Below, piece after piece: positions 7,312-14,629 of a stretch of 18,102 nucleotides of DNA. Source of the DNA: an uncultured Collinsella sp. (lineage in GTDB: Bacteria > Actinomycetota > Coriobacteriia > Coriobacteriales > Coriobacteriaceae); the NCBI GenBank assembly GCA_900754075.1, contig CAAEBN010000062.1, forward strand, positions 1-18,102. Direction: 5' to 3'. The position numbers and the translations under genes were made by a program. The notes beneath the pieces were generated by a model that saw nothing but the letters and a program-made list of their open reading frames with translations, was not told the DNA's origin and ran no database searches. Position 1 is the first letter of the stretch, and each line of letters begins with the position of its first letter.

Positions 7312-7997
7312 CGGGCGATCTCCTCAAAAGCCGGGGCCATATCGCCGTCAACGAGAATTGTCTCGCACGATGCATCGGGCGCCAGGGCCTGACTGTAGTT
7401 GAACACGATGTAGGTGGCGTGTTCGCAGACGTTCGCGACCTGAGCGAGCATGCGCTTTATGACGCCGTTGCGCAGTCCCACACCAAGTTCGAGGATGGCA
7501 ACCTTGTGGTTGCGATGGGCTTGCACAAGGTGTGCGAGCTCTTCGAGCTGTGCCATGGCGAGGGCATCTGGATGGGCGAGACGCCGCGCGTCAATCGACG
7601 TGCATATGCTCCCTTCCGTTTCGAGCACGCTGTTCTCGTTGAACCCTGCACGTGCGAAGTGTCCGTCGATATTGCACGTGATCACGAAGGTGTCAGCGTG
7701 CTCCGTAAGATGCCGCAGCCCGTTCATGAGCGGGCTGGGCTCATATTCGAGATATTCCTTTTGATGGAACCGCTCGGCCCATCGGCGTCGTACGTTTGCA
7801 TCTGGAGAGGCGAGCCCCTGCAGTATGCAGCCGATGCCGTCGGCCTGGGCGAGGTCCCCGTACGCCTCTCGGAAATGGGCGTCGGCGCAGAAGAGATTGA
7901 GCCCCTCCGCCATGTCGAGCCCGTTGCTGGCGCCGATGATGACAAGATCCGCCTCGGCAAGTGCCTGGCCGATACGAACCGCTTTTACCGTTTCCAT
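7299..7997 (-). CDS. Short Sir2-like protein lacking the zinc module
   Basis: This is a 232-residue relative of its two neighbours. The NAD loop is IGASNGLDMAEG (21-32), TCNIDGHF gives Asn109 and Asp111, and ILELGVGLRNGVI ends the fold. The position of the catalytic Gln/His carries Glu128 (TEGS). The roughly 45 residues with the four zinc cysteines and the SirTM arginine are absent: the chain goes from ICTSIDARRL to the late Rossmann strands. The reading frame is intact and coupled (3 nt after the upstream stop, 13-nt overlap with the next start). It is therefore better seen as a maintained reduced paralogue than a pseudogene: an NAD- or ADP-ribose-binding partner, regulator or heterocomplex subunit. 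That role is inference. Confidence 0.8.
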   Translation of the reverse strand: METVKAVRIGQALAEADLVIIGASNGLDMAEGLNLFCADAHFREAYGDLAQADGIGCILQGLASPDANVRRRWAERFHQKEYLEYEPSPLMNGLRHLTEHADTFVITCNIDGHFARAGFNENSVLETEGSICTSIDARRLAHPDALAMAQLEELAHLVQAHRNHKVAILELGVGLRNGVIKRMLAQVANVCEHATYIVFNYSQALAPDASCETILVDGDMAPAFEEIARCRL

Positions 7998-8000
7998 GCG

Positions 8001-8966
8001 CTACCTACCCAGCGTCTTGCGCACGTCGGCGAGCACGTCGGCGATATCGGCACGAACGGCGAGCCCCCGATCCTCGATTGCACGGGGGAGAAACTGGGTC
8101 CTGTTGTTCACGGCGATGTAGCCGGCCTGCGGCAACTGCGCTGTGAGGGCCCAGAACGGCTCCTGGATAAACGCGGGCGTCATGCGGCCCACGCCCAGCT
8201 CAAGGAAGAGAATCTTCTGCCGCGCGTGCGCGTCGAGCCAGTCGGACACCTTGCGGTACTGCTCCTCGTAGAGCTCGCCCTGCAGGAAGTTGCCGTAGCC
8301 GCGAACCCAAGGGAACGCCTCTGCCCCGCAGTGCGGGCAGCGTGGCACGAGTTCTGTCGGAACCTCTAGGCCGTCTCCCATGGCCTCTACCATACGAGAG
8401 ACCGGCTCGATGGCGTCCCATACCTCGTCGGTACAGCAACGGGAGCACTGGAAGAAGCGGTGGTCGCCTTGGATCTCTGCCACCTTCTCCCAAGGGTAGA
8501 TTTTCATGAACTGCGTGTCCTGGTTGGTGGTGAGAACGAAGAAGTCTTTCTCGGTAAGAATGGCGTCGAGATCTTTGTAGGGCCCGCGCAACGGGGCGTT
8601 GAGCGTGGTGTCGAGGAAGGTGGCAAGGTAGCCCCAGCGCGACTCGGCGGTGGGCCAGCGGTAGGACGACCCTTCAAAAGCGCCTCTGAAACCGTAGCGC
8701 TCGGCGAATTTGCCGAAATGCCTGCGATAGGTCGCGTTGTCCTCGTAGTAGAAGTCGCCGCCGCCCGCCGCGGAGAGCCCGGAGGCCCCGCCTACAAGCA
8801 CGCAATCGGCTTCATCGATCATGCGGGCAAACGTTTCGATTTGCTGGTCGTAGGGCTCGGGCTCGCGGGCACTCAGTTCATAGGGCGTGCCGCCGGTGCG
8901 GTAGGCGGCCTGATGGGAAAACGATTGGTTGGTGAGTTCGATAACGAGCCGCTCGTATAGAGTCAC
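8001..8966 (-). CDS. Sir2-family protein, class-M (SirTM)-like, with N-terminal extension
   Basis: This is a 321-residue protein, the first gene of the sirtuin-like trio. About 45 N-terminal residues precede the NAD loop VGGASGLSAAGGG (58-70). TTNQDTQF gives Asn148 and Asp150, and Gln166 (EIQGDH) replaces the usual catalytic His. Cys174, Cys177/178 and CPHC (210-213) form the zinc module, and Arg222 (WVRGYGNF) is the extra SirTM-type arginine. A GTG start at 8966 after a modest AAGAGAG site is preferred; the frame runs on upstream into AT-rich DNA that looks like promoter. It is divergent from a TetR gene, its likely regulator. Activity by family: NAD-dependent ADP-ribosyl transfer. The target protein is unknown. 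Confidence 0.83.
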   Translation of the reverse strand: MTLYERLVIELTNQSFSHQAAYRTGGTPYELSAREPEPYDQQIETFARMIDEADCVLVGGASGLSAAGGGDFYYEDNATYRRHFGKFAERYGFRGAFEGSSYRWPTAESRWGYLATFLDTTLNAPLRGPYKDLDAILTEKDFFVLTTNQDTQFMKIYPWEKVAEIQGDHRFFQCSRCCTDEVWDAIEPVSRMVEAMGDGLEVPTELVPRCPHCGAEAFPWVRGYGNFLQGELYEEQYRKVSDWLDAHARQKILFLELGVGRMTPAFIQEPFWALTAQLPQAGYIAVNNRTQFLPRAIEDRGLAVRADIADVLADVRKTLGR

Positions 8967-8986
8967 TTGATACTCTCTTTCAACTA

Positions 8987-9044
8987 CAATGAACAGGTGT
9001 CTATAAAAAGTATCAATGTTGATTTGCGTCAGAGCAATGAACAG
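8987..9044. promoter_or_regulatory. Putative TetR operator region
   Basis: The divergent intergenic region holds ATCAA-TG-TTGAT (9012-9023), flanked almost symmetrically by two direct copies of CAATGAACAG (8987-8996 and 9035-9044), with the AT-rich TCTATAAAAAG between. This is the expected place for TetR binding over the sirtuin-like promoter. The elements are short, so support is moderate. Confidence 0.4.
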
Positions 9045-9109
9045 TTTCGAGCTGCTGTCGATAAACGAGCGGCTTCTGGATATTGTTGAGCGCTGCAATT
9101 GGAGGGGCC

Positions 9110-9667
9110 ATGGAATCGGGGAAGATCGATCGTCGCCGACGCTACACGCTCTCGGTTATACGGGAGGCGTTCTTTGCGCTGCTGGCCGAGGTCGGCTTCG
9201 CGAAGATGACGGTGGCGGATATCTGCCGCCGCGCCGATATCAACCGCGGCACGTTCTATTTGCACTATGAGGACAAGTTCGCGCTGCTCGACGTGCTTAT
9301 CGACGAGGCCCTGGCGGCGGCGCCCCCACTCGAGGGGACGAAGGCGGGGGCCCTCTGCCAGCGCCCGCCGGCAAACGATGACTATTATCTGCTCTACTCG
9401 GATGACGATGCGTACACCCGGGTGGCACAGCGCGTCGTCGAGCGCGGCGCTGAGCAGATGGTTCCCTCGATTATGGAGAGGACCGGGCTCTCGCGCGAGG
9501 ACGCCTATCTGCTCTTCGTTCACAACGTCCAGGGAAATCTCGCGGTCAACCGTCTGCTCGGTTGGAGGCGAGGGCCCGAGTTCGCCCACGCCCAGGAGCT
9601 GCTCAGCGCCTATTCCGAAGGGGGCATGCGGGCGGTATCGGCCCCTTGCACACCGATCGCGAATTAG
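9110..9667 (+). CDS. TetR-family transcriptional regulator
   Basis: This is a 185-residue TetR-type regulator. Residues about 10-60 are the classic HTH: RRYTLSVIREAFFALLAEVG, then MTVADICRRADINRGTFYLH and YEDKFALLDVLIDEAL. The C-terminal ligand domain is diverged and gives no ligand clue. The start is ATG 9110 after GGAGGGG; the frame stays open 27 nt upstream from a weaker non-ATG codon. It is divergent from the three sirtuin-like genes, so local repression of that operon is the natural inference. Its stop overlaps the convergent cupin stop by 4 nt. Confidence 0.92.
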   Translation: MESGKIDRRRRYTLSVIREAFFALLAEVGFAKMTVADICRRADINRGTFYLHYEDKFALLDVLIDEALAAAPPLEGTKAGALCQRPPANDDYYLLYSDDDAYTRVAQRVVERGAEQMVPSIMERTGLSREDAYLLFVHNVQGNLAVNRLLGWRRGPEFAHAQELLSAYSEGGMRAVSAPCTPIAN

Positions 9668-10017
9668 AGCATGATAGCGTCGTCGGCCGTGAAGGCATCA
9701 AGGGATCCCTGCTTGACCTGGATGCAGACGTATGTGATGCCCGAGTCGGATGCGGCGCGGAACTGACGGTGTGCGGCGGGGGAAATGCGCAGCCAGTCGC
9801 CGGCTGCAAGCTCGATTTCCTCACCGTCGATCGTGACCGAGCCAGCGCCTTCGATCACGCCATAGATTTCCTCGTTTTCCTTGTGTGCATGGACGAACGG
9901 AACGCCAGCGCCGGCGGGAAGATTGTTGACACTCACCTCTGCCCCGGTAAGCTCGAGCACTTCGTGCAGCTCGACACGGCTCTCATTACCGATGTGGGTC
10001 TTTGCATAATTAGCCAT
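9664..10017 (-). CDS. Small single-domain cupin protein
   Basis: This is a 117-residue cupin_2-type beta-barrel. Motif 1 is PFVHAHKENEEIYGVIEG (His43, His45, Glu49 or Glu50 as metal ligands); motif 2 includes AGDWLRISPAAHRQF with His83. Such small cupins occur beside HxlR regulators and quinone- or flavin-linked reductases. The reaction is unproven and could be isomerase, dioxygenase or ligand-binding. The start is ATG 10017 behind GAGAGGA. It is divergent from the HxlR regulator, with two overlapping inverted repeats over its presumed -35. Confidence 0.88.
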   Translation of the reverse strand: MANYAKTHIGNESRVELHEVLELTGAEVSVNNLPAGAGVPFVHAHKENEEIYGVIEGAGSVTIDGEEIELAAGDWLRISPAAHRQFRAASDSGITYVCIQVKQGSLDAFTADDAIML

Positions 10018-10067
10018 AATGGTTCCTCTCTTGGGGTTGATTTACCTTGCAGGCATCTCCTGCGTGA

Positions 10068-10128
10068 GATATATTCAACGCGAAGGCGCATGCAAATACG
10101 AGTACGCACATATTTGTAACTGCGTACT
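10068..10128. promoter_or_regulatory. Divergent cupin/HxlR promoter with two interleaved dyads
   Basis: CAAATA (10093-10098) pairs with TATTTG (10111-10116), and AGTACGCA (10101-10108) pairs with TGCGTACT (10121-10128). Both have 12-bp spacers and they overlap each other. For the leftward cupin gene, TTGCAT (complement of 10090-10095) and TATATC (complement of 10068-10073), 16 bp apart, form a plausible promoter whose -35 falls in the first dyad. This suits control by the adjacent HxlR protein. Confidence 0.6.
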
Positions 10129-10144
10129 TTTTTGTGAAACCGGT

Positions 10145-10495
10145 ATGGTCAAGGAGGTTGAGTCTCCCGTGATGGCGAAAGAGGAGCTTCCGGAGTGTCC
10201 GGTCGCAACGGCGGTAGCGCTCATTGGCGGCAAGTGGAAGCTGCTCATTATCCGTAACTTGCGCGTACGCCCCTGGCGGTTCAACGAGTTGCGCCGCGAC
10301 CTTGAGGGGATCTCTCAGAAGGTGCTTACCGACAGCCTGCGGCAGATGGAGGATGATGGGCTGGTCTTTCGCCACGACTATGGCGAGAATCCTCCCCGCG
10401 TTGAGTATGGCCTTACCGAGCTCGGCCGCCAGATGATGCCCGTCGTGGACTCGCTGGCAGACTTCGGCGCTTATTACAAGACGGTCGTTTCGTAG
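10145..10495 (+). CDS. HxlR-family (DUF24) transcriptional regulator
   Basis: This winged-helix regulator carries the family signature CPVATAVALIGGKWKLLIIR, then RFNELRRDLEGISQKVLTDS and LTELGRQMMPV. The Cys of the ECPV motif is the position of the redox-active Cys in electrophile sensors such as HypR and YodB, so thiol- or quinone-sensing is possible. The start is uncertain. ATG 10145 gives 116 residues but lacks a ribosome site. AGGAGG at 10152-10157 instead suggests GTG 10169 or ATG 10172 (MAKEEL, 107 residues), though at 11-14 nt spacing. It is divergent from the small cupin and 99 bp upstream of the FMN reductase-like gene on the same strand. Confidence 0.88.
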   Translation: MVKEVESPVMAKEELPECPVATAVALIGGKWKLLIIRNLRVRPWRFNELRRDLEGISQKVLTDSLRQMEDDGLVFRHDYGENPPRVEYGLTELGRQMMPVVDSLADFGAYYKTVVS

Positions 10496-10594
10496 CGGAC
10501 ACGCTGCTTAGGGGGCGGAGAACCGCTACGAGGGTGCTAACGAAAACCTGTCCCGAATCATCGTGCGCCTGCGGCATAAAGGAGGGAGATTCTT

Positions 10595-11125
10595 ATGAAT
10601 ATCGTTGTATTGAGTGGCAGCCCGCGCAAGGGCGCCAATACCGACACCATGGTCGAGGCGTTTGCCGAGACCGCGCGCGAGGGCGGTAATACGGTCGAGG
10701 TCATCCGCGTTGCCGGCAAAAAGATCGCCGGCTGCCTGGGATGCCAGTACTGCTTCGCCCACGAGGGCACCTGTGTGCAGAAGGATGACATGGCCGATGT
10801 GATCGAGTCGCTGAAAGACGCCGATATGGCTGTCTTCGCTTCGCCTATCTACTGGTTTGATATTACTGCGCAGGAGAAAGCCGCTATTGACCGCCTGTAC
10901 GCCTTCGGTGCCACGGGCTTCCCGTTCACCAAGACGGCCCTTTTGCTCGATAGCCACAGCGAGGGCGTCTATGATGCGGCGATCGCTATGTACAAGTCAA
11001 CCTGCGCGTACTGCAAGTGGGAGGACCAAGGCATTATCACCATCAGCGGTATGACCGAGCGCGATAGCATGGCATCGTCGCCCAAGTTGGAAGAGGTGCG
11101 AGAGCTCGCTCGCAAGCTCGCCTAA
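10595..11125 (+). CDS. NADPH-dependent FMN reductase / iron-sulfur flavoprotein-like protein
   Basis: This is a 176-residue flavodoxin-fold protein. MNIVVLSGSPRKGANTDTMV contains the FMN-phosphate loop SGSPRKGANT, and ASPIYWFDITAQEKAAIDR is the second FMN-binding segment. GCLGCQYCFAHEGTC gives Cys47, 50, 53 and 60, a CX2CX2CX6C spacing like the compact cluster motif of archaeal iron-sulfur flavoproteins. It may hold a [4Fe-4S] cluster, though many bacterial flavin reductases keep these cysteines without proof of a cluster. It starts at ATG 10595 behind GGAGGGAG. It probably belongs to the HxlR/cupin redox-response unit, reducing flavin, quinone or another electrophile. A long inverted repeat lies directly downstream. 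Confidence 0.88.
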   Translation: MNIVVLSGSPRKGANTDTMVEAFAETAREGGNTVEVIRVAGKKIAGCLGCQYCFAHEGTCVQKDDMADVIESLKDADMAVFASPIYWFDITAQEKAAIDRLYAFGATGFPFTKTALLLDSHSEGVYDAAIAMYKSTCAYCKWEDQGIITISGMTERDSMASSPKLEEVRELARKLA

Positions 11126-11135
11126 GGACAAGAAG

Positions 11136-11207
11136 AACGCATGGCAATCGGTGTTGGTGGAAAATGCTTGTTATCCTTACCAAGAGGAATGCTGATTGCC
11201 ATGCGTT
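11136..11207. repeat. 72-bp element with perfect 14-bp terminal inverted repeats
   Basis: AACGCATGGCAATC (11136-11149) is exactly complementary to GATTGCCATGCGTT (11194-11207). A weaker inner pairing, TTGGT (11154-11158) with ACCAA (11179-11183), would extend the hairpin. No T-run follows, so it is not a standard intrinsic terminator, although it sits 10 bp past the flavoprotein stop. It may be a non-autonomous mobile or REP-like element, or an mRNA 3'-end hairpin. Confidence 0.7.
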
Positions 11208-11234
11208 GATGCTTCCGCGGACAATTCCGGCGTG

Positions 11235-12158
11235 CTAAAACGCCTTCTCGTTCAAGAATTCCCTGAACGCGGGAATGTCAAAGCCAACGAGACCACGCCC
11301 GCGCTCTCCAATGACGCCGTCCTCCAGGAGGCGGCGTTTGTATTGGCTTGCGTAGTTGCTGGCGACGCCCATACGCTTGGCTATCTCCGAGACCCTGCTG
11401 GGGCCAGAATCGGGCAGCATCGCGAGCAAAAACTCAATGTCTTTATCGGAAAGCTCCCGATAGGTCGTTTCGAGAATGCGATCGCGCAGTTCCATACGGG
11501 CGAGCAGAGAACCCTGCTGGACATCAGATGCGCTGATTTTGGGCGAGTTCTCCGAAACATCCCATGTGCGATATCCGACGAGCTGCATCATATAGGGGAA
11601 TCCGTCGACGGCCTTCACGGCATCCTCGAGCGCTTCTGGCGTGATTGAGCGGCCTCCGGCCTCAACGGTTTTGCGGAATGCGTTTGCAATTTCAACGTCA
11701 GTGATTCGTCCCAACTGATGATATTGGGAACGCCTGAGGAACGAGACGGAATCGCTACGCAGCAGTGCCGATACTTTGTAGGGCAGTCCTGCCATGAGTA
11801 GGGCAACTTTTTTACCTTCGCGTACAAAGTGCTGGTAAACAGAGGCAAATTGAAGCATTTCTTCGAGATCGACGGTGACTTCATCGATGGTGATGAGAAG
11901 TCCGATGTCATGTTTTTCGAGTTGCTTAAGGATGCCATTCATACGTGTGCGCCAGTTGCCCTGGGCCTCTTGAGCATACGTCCAATCGATGCCCACTGGA
12001 CCAATTTGAACGCCGTTTATGCGTGCGTGAGGCTGTGAGAGGTAGCTATCTGCGGCTTCTTTGGTTCGCTCGATAATATCTTCGAGCATGCCTGGCATGG
12101 CGGAGACATTTGCTGCAATCCATGGTGGACCCTTTGCAGGTTTTGCTAACTTTTGCAA
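11235..12158 (-). pseudogene. Archaeal-type AAA ATPase with C-terminal winged helix, missing its Walker A end
   Basis: The open frame encodes 307 residues of the roughly 370-400-residue orphan ATP-binding protein family found in actinobacteria. Walker B is clear (GLLITIDEV, Asp92-Glu93), followed by ALLMAGLPYKVSALL, SFLRRSQYHQLG and GFPYMMQLVGY. A C-terminal winged helix, PSRVSEIAKRMGVASNYASQ through YKRRLLEDGVIG, suggests DNA binding. Nothing resembling the GxxGxGKT P-loop occurs in the frame or in the DNA upstream to 12343, so about 80 N-terminal codons are gone. The only start is a TTG inside a tandem repeat, with an in-frame TAG three codons upstream. ATP hydrolysis is not expected; it is a probable pseudogene. 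An alternative is a short form used as a regulator. Confidence 0.8.
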
Positions 12159-12187
12159 CTTTTGCTAAATTTTGCAAGTTTTGCTAA
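12133..12187. repeat. 19-bp tandem repeat, about 2.5 copies
   Basis: Units of TTTTGCTAA(C/A) followed by TTTTGCAA(C/G) alternate from 12141 to 12187; TTTTGC starts at 12141, 12151, 12160, 12170 and 12179. A degenerate half-unit lies at 12133. The array straddles the broken 5' end of the ATPase frame. It may be an operator for the winged-helix ATPase family or a slippage/recombination site. Confidence 0.75.
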
Positions 12188-12265
12188 TGGCTTAACATGC
12201 CTTGTGCCGTGGGATTGCAGGAGTGAAAAACGGGGAGTTCTATTATTCCGACTACGTTGCAACGA

Positions 12266-12306
12266 GCGGGGCCCGGAGCGCGATGTTGCTGCGCTCCGGG
12301 CCCCGC
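12266..12306. terminator. 16-bp GC-rich hairpin past the topoisomerase operon
   Basis: GCGGGGCCCGGAGCGC (12266-12281) pairs perfectly with 12291-12306 around a 9-nt loop. It lies 38 nt past the A-subunit stop on the - strand. Neither flank has a proper T-run, so termination may be imperfect or factor-assisted. Confidence 0.6.
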
Positions 12307-12343
12307 TGCTTTGTAAACCCATGACGGTTTGGCCGCCGTTGTT

Positions 12344-14584
12344 TTAGTCAAACAGACTCGGCATGTCGTTTTCCTTCATGAGGGCACCGGCGGAGGGTAG
12401 GCTCTGCGCGGTGAACTTCTCGGCCGAGACGCCGGCGCCAAGAATCTCCTCGGTCGTGCCGACGGTGGTGACCGAGCGGCCCTTCTTGGCCGTAAAGGCC
12501 TGGACGCCCTGCGTGTTGGTGGTCGTCTTGGTCTTGAGCAGCGACGTGTTGAAGTTCATCAAACGATAGTCGCTCGAGACCAGCGCGATGTCGCGGTCCT
12601 CCTTGAGCACCTGGGCATACAGCAGCTTGCTGCCACCGTAGATGGCGTTCTTGAGGCGCTTGCGGTTGGTCTTGGTGACGTATCCGGAAAGCGCGACGCG
12701 CACCACGCGGCCGTTCTCAAAGACGAACAGCACGTCGGCCTTGTAGTCCTCGGGGTCGATGACCCAGATGACGCTCTCGTCGGGTTCCATCTCGAGGTCG
12801 GTCGGCAGGTACGAGCCCAGCTGGGCCGACTTGGTATCCTCAAACGCCGCAACCTTGCACTTGTACACCTGGCTCTTGTTGGTAAACACGAGCAGCTCGT
12901 GGGTGTTGGAGGACGGGAACTCGATAAAGGGCTTGTCGCCGTCCTTGTACTTGAGCGTGGTGGCCTTCTTAAGCACGCGGTCCGTCATCTTCTTAAGGTA
13001 GCCATCGCGCGAGAGCATGATGGTGACCGGGTACTCCTCGACTTCGGGCTCCAGGCTTACCTCGATGACCTCGTGGGGCTCGATCCTGCCCGTGCGACGC
13101 TGCATCACATATTTCTTGTTGACCGCAGCCAGCTCGTCGCTGATGACCTTCTTGATGTTCTCCTCGCTGGAGAGGATCTCCTCAAGCTCGGCAATCTCGC
13201 CCTCAAGCTTGGCAATGTCCTTGGTGCGGTTGAGGATGTACTCCTCGTTGATGTTGCGGAGCTTAAGCTCGGCAACAAACTCGGCCTGCGTCTCGTCGAT
13301 GTCGAAACCCTTCATAAGGTTGGGCACGACCTCAGCTTCGAGCTTGGTGCCGCGGATGATGGCGATGGCCTTGTCGATGTCGAGCAGAATCGCCTCGAGG
13401 CCGTGCAGCAGGTGCAGGCGCTCGGACTTTTTGCCCAGGTCAAAGTTAATGCGGCGGCGCGTGGACTCAATACGCCACTTGACCCATTCGTGCAGGATCT
13501 GGCGCACGCCCATAACGCGGGGATAGCCGTCGACCAGCACGTTGAAGTTGCACGAGAACGAATCCTGCAGCGTGGTCGAGCGATAGAGCTTGGCCATGAG
13601 CTTGTCGGGGTCGACACCGCGCTTAAGGTCGATGGCGATGCGCAGGCCCGAGAGGTCGGTCTCGTCACGGATGTCAGCGATCTCCTTGACCTTGCCCTCT
13701 TTGGAGAGCTTGACGATGCGCTCGATGATGACATCGGTCTTGGTAGTGTAGGGGATCTCGTAGACCTCGATGATGCGCTCTTCGGGAATCCAGCGCCAGC
13801 GGGAGCGGATCTGGAAGCTGCCAAGGCCGGTCTCGATGATCTTCTCCATCTCCTCGCGGCGGTAGATGATCTCGCCGCCGGTCGAGAAGTCGGGCATGGG
13901 CATGTACTCGAGCAGGTCGCAATCGGGATCCTTGAGGTAGTGCATCGTTGCGGTACAGACCTCGTTGAGGTTGAAGCCGCAGATATCGGACGCCATGGCG
14001 ACGCCGATGCCCTTATTGGCCGAGACGAGGATGTTGGGGAACGTGGTGGGCAGCAGGCGTGGCTCCTTCATGGCGCCGTCGTAGCTGTCGACGAAGTCGA
14101 CCGGGTCCTTGTCGATGTCCTTGAAGATCTCGGCGCTGATGGGGGAGAGCTTGGCCTCGGTGTAACGTGAGGCGGCGTAGCTCAGGTCGCCCGAATAATA
14201 CTTGCCAAAGTTGCCCTTCGACTCAACGAACGGCGCGAGCAGCGCCTCGTTGCCGGTGGCCAGGCGCACCATCGTCTCGTAGATCGCGGCATCGCCGTGC
14301 GGGTTGAGCTTCATGGTCTGACCCACGATGTTGGCGCTCTTTTGGCGCTCGCCCTTGAGCAGGCCCATCTTGTACATGGTATAGAGCAGCTTGCGGTGCG
14401 AGGGCTTAAAGCCGTCGATCTCGGGGAACGCACGCGAGACATTGACGCTCATGGCGTAGGGCATGTAGTTGACCTCGAGCGTCTGCGTGATCGGCTGATC
14501 GGTGACCTCGGAGTGCAGGCCGATGACGTTCTCGGCGTTAACCTGCTTTTTCTTTGGCTGGTTCTTTGTCTTCTTCTTTGCCAC
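12344..14584 (-). CDS. Gyrase/topoisomerase IV-like subunit A (second type IIA topoisomerase)
   Basis: This is a 746-residue type IIA topoisomerase A subunit. The winged-helix breakage domain carries PEIDGFKPSHRKLLYTMYKM, PHGDAAIYETMVRLA and catalytic Tyr141 (SRYTEAKLSP); the tower and coiled coil run to about 480 (LEGEIAELEEILSSEENIKK). The C-terminal part (about 510-720) has DGYLKKM, FTNKSQVYKCKV, FENGRVVRV and TNTQGVQ repeats of a divergent beta-pinwheel without a clear GyrA box. In the quinolone-contact region the positions of E. coli Ser83 and Asp87 hold Ala99 and Glu103. It starts at GTG 14584 after AAGAGGA, 45 nt behind the B-like subunit, so it is one operon. The character fits the additional clostridial/coriobacterial pair rather than canonical gyrase; ParC-like decatenation is inferred. 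Confidence 0.92.
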   Translation of the reverse strand: MAKKKTKNQPKKKQVNAENVIGLHSEVTDQPITQTLEVNYMPYAMSVNVSRAFPEIDGFKPSHRKLLYTMYKMGLLKGERQKSANIVGQTMKLNPHGDAAIYETMVRLATGNEALLAPFVESKGNFGKYYSGDLSYAASRYTEAKLSPISAEIFKDIDKDPVDFVDSYDGAMKEPRLLPTTFPNILVSANKGIGVAMASDICGFNLNEVCTATMHYLKDPDCDLLEYMPMPDFSTGGEIIYRREEMEKIIETGLGSFQIRSRWRWIPEERIIEVYEIPYTTKTDVIIERIVKLSKEGKVKEIADIRDETDLSGLRIAIDLKRGVDPDKLMAKLYRSTTLQDSFSCNFNVLVDGYPRVMGVRQILHEWVKWRIESTRRRINFDLGKKSERLHLLHGLEAILLDIDKAIAIIRGTKLEAEVVPNLMKGFDIDETQAEFVAELKLRNINEEYILNRTKDIAKLEGEIAELEEILSSEENIKKVISDELAAVNKKYVMQRRTGRIEPHEVIEVSLEPEVEEYPVTIMLSRDGYLKKMTDRVLKKATTLKYKDGDKPFIEFPSSNTHELLVFTNKSQVYKCKVAAFEDTKSAQLGSYLPTDLEMEPDESVIWVIDPEDYKADVLFVFENGRVVRVALSGYVTKTNRKRLKNAIYGGSKLLYAQVLKEDRDIALVSSDYRLMNFNTSLLKTKTTTNTQGVQAFTAKKGRSVTTVGTTEEILGAGVSAEKFTAQSLPSAGALMKENDMPSLFD

Positions 14585-14629
14585 GATATCCTCTTGAACT
14601 TCTTATGGGCCGTCGTTATCGATTTGCTG

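Noticed and set aside
6448..8966. Sirtuin genes as an antiphage NAD-depletion system (Thoeris/DSR/SIR2-APAZ type)
   Set aside because: The proteins look like SirTM-type ADP-ribosyltransferases with zinc modules; there is no TIR, Argonaute/APAZ, HerA or other defence partner in the window.
9016..9270. A + strand open frame starting near 9016-9037 and overlapping the TetR start
   Set aside because: It is out of frame with the TetR HTH and its translation past 9110 is a shadow of that gene.
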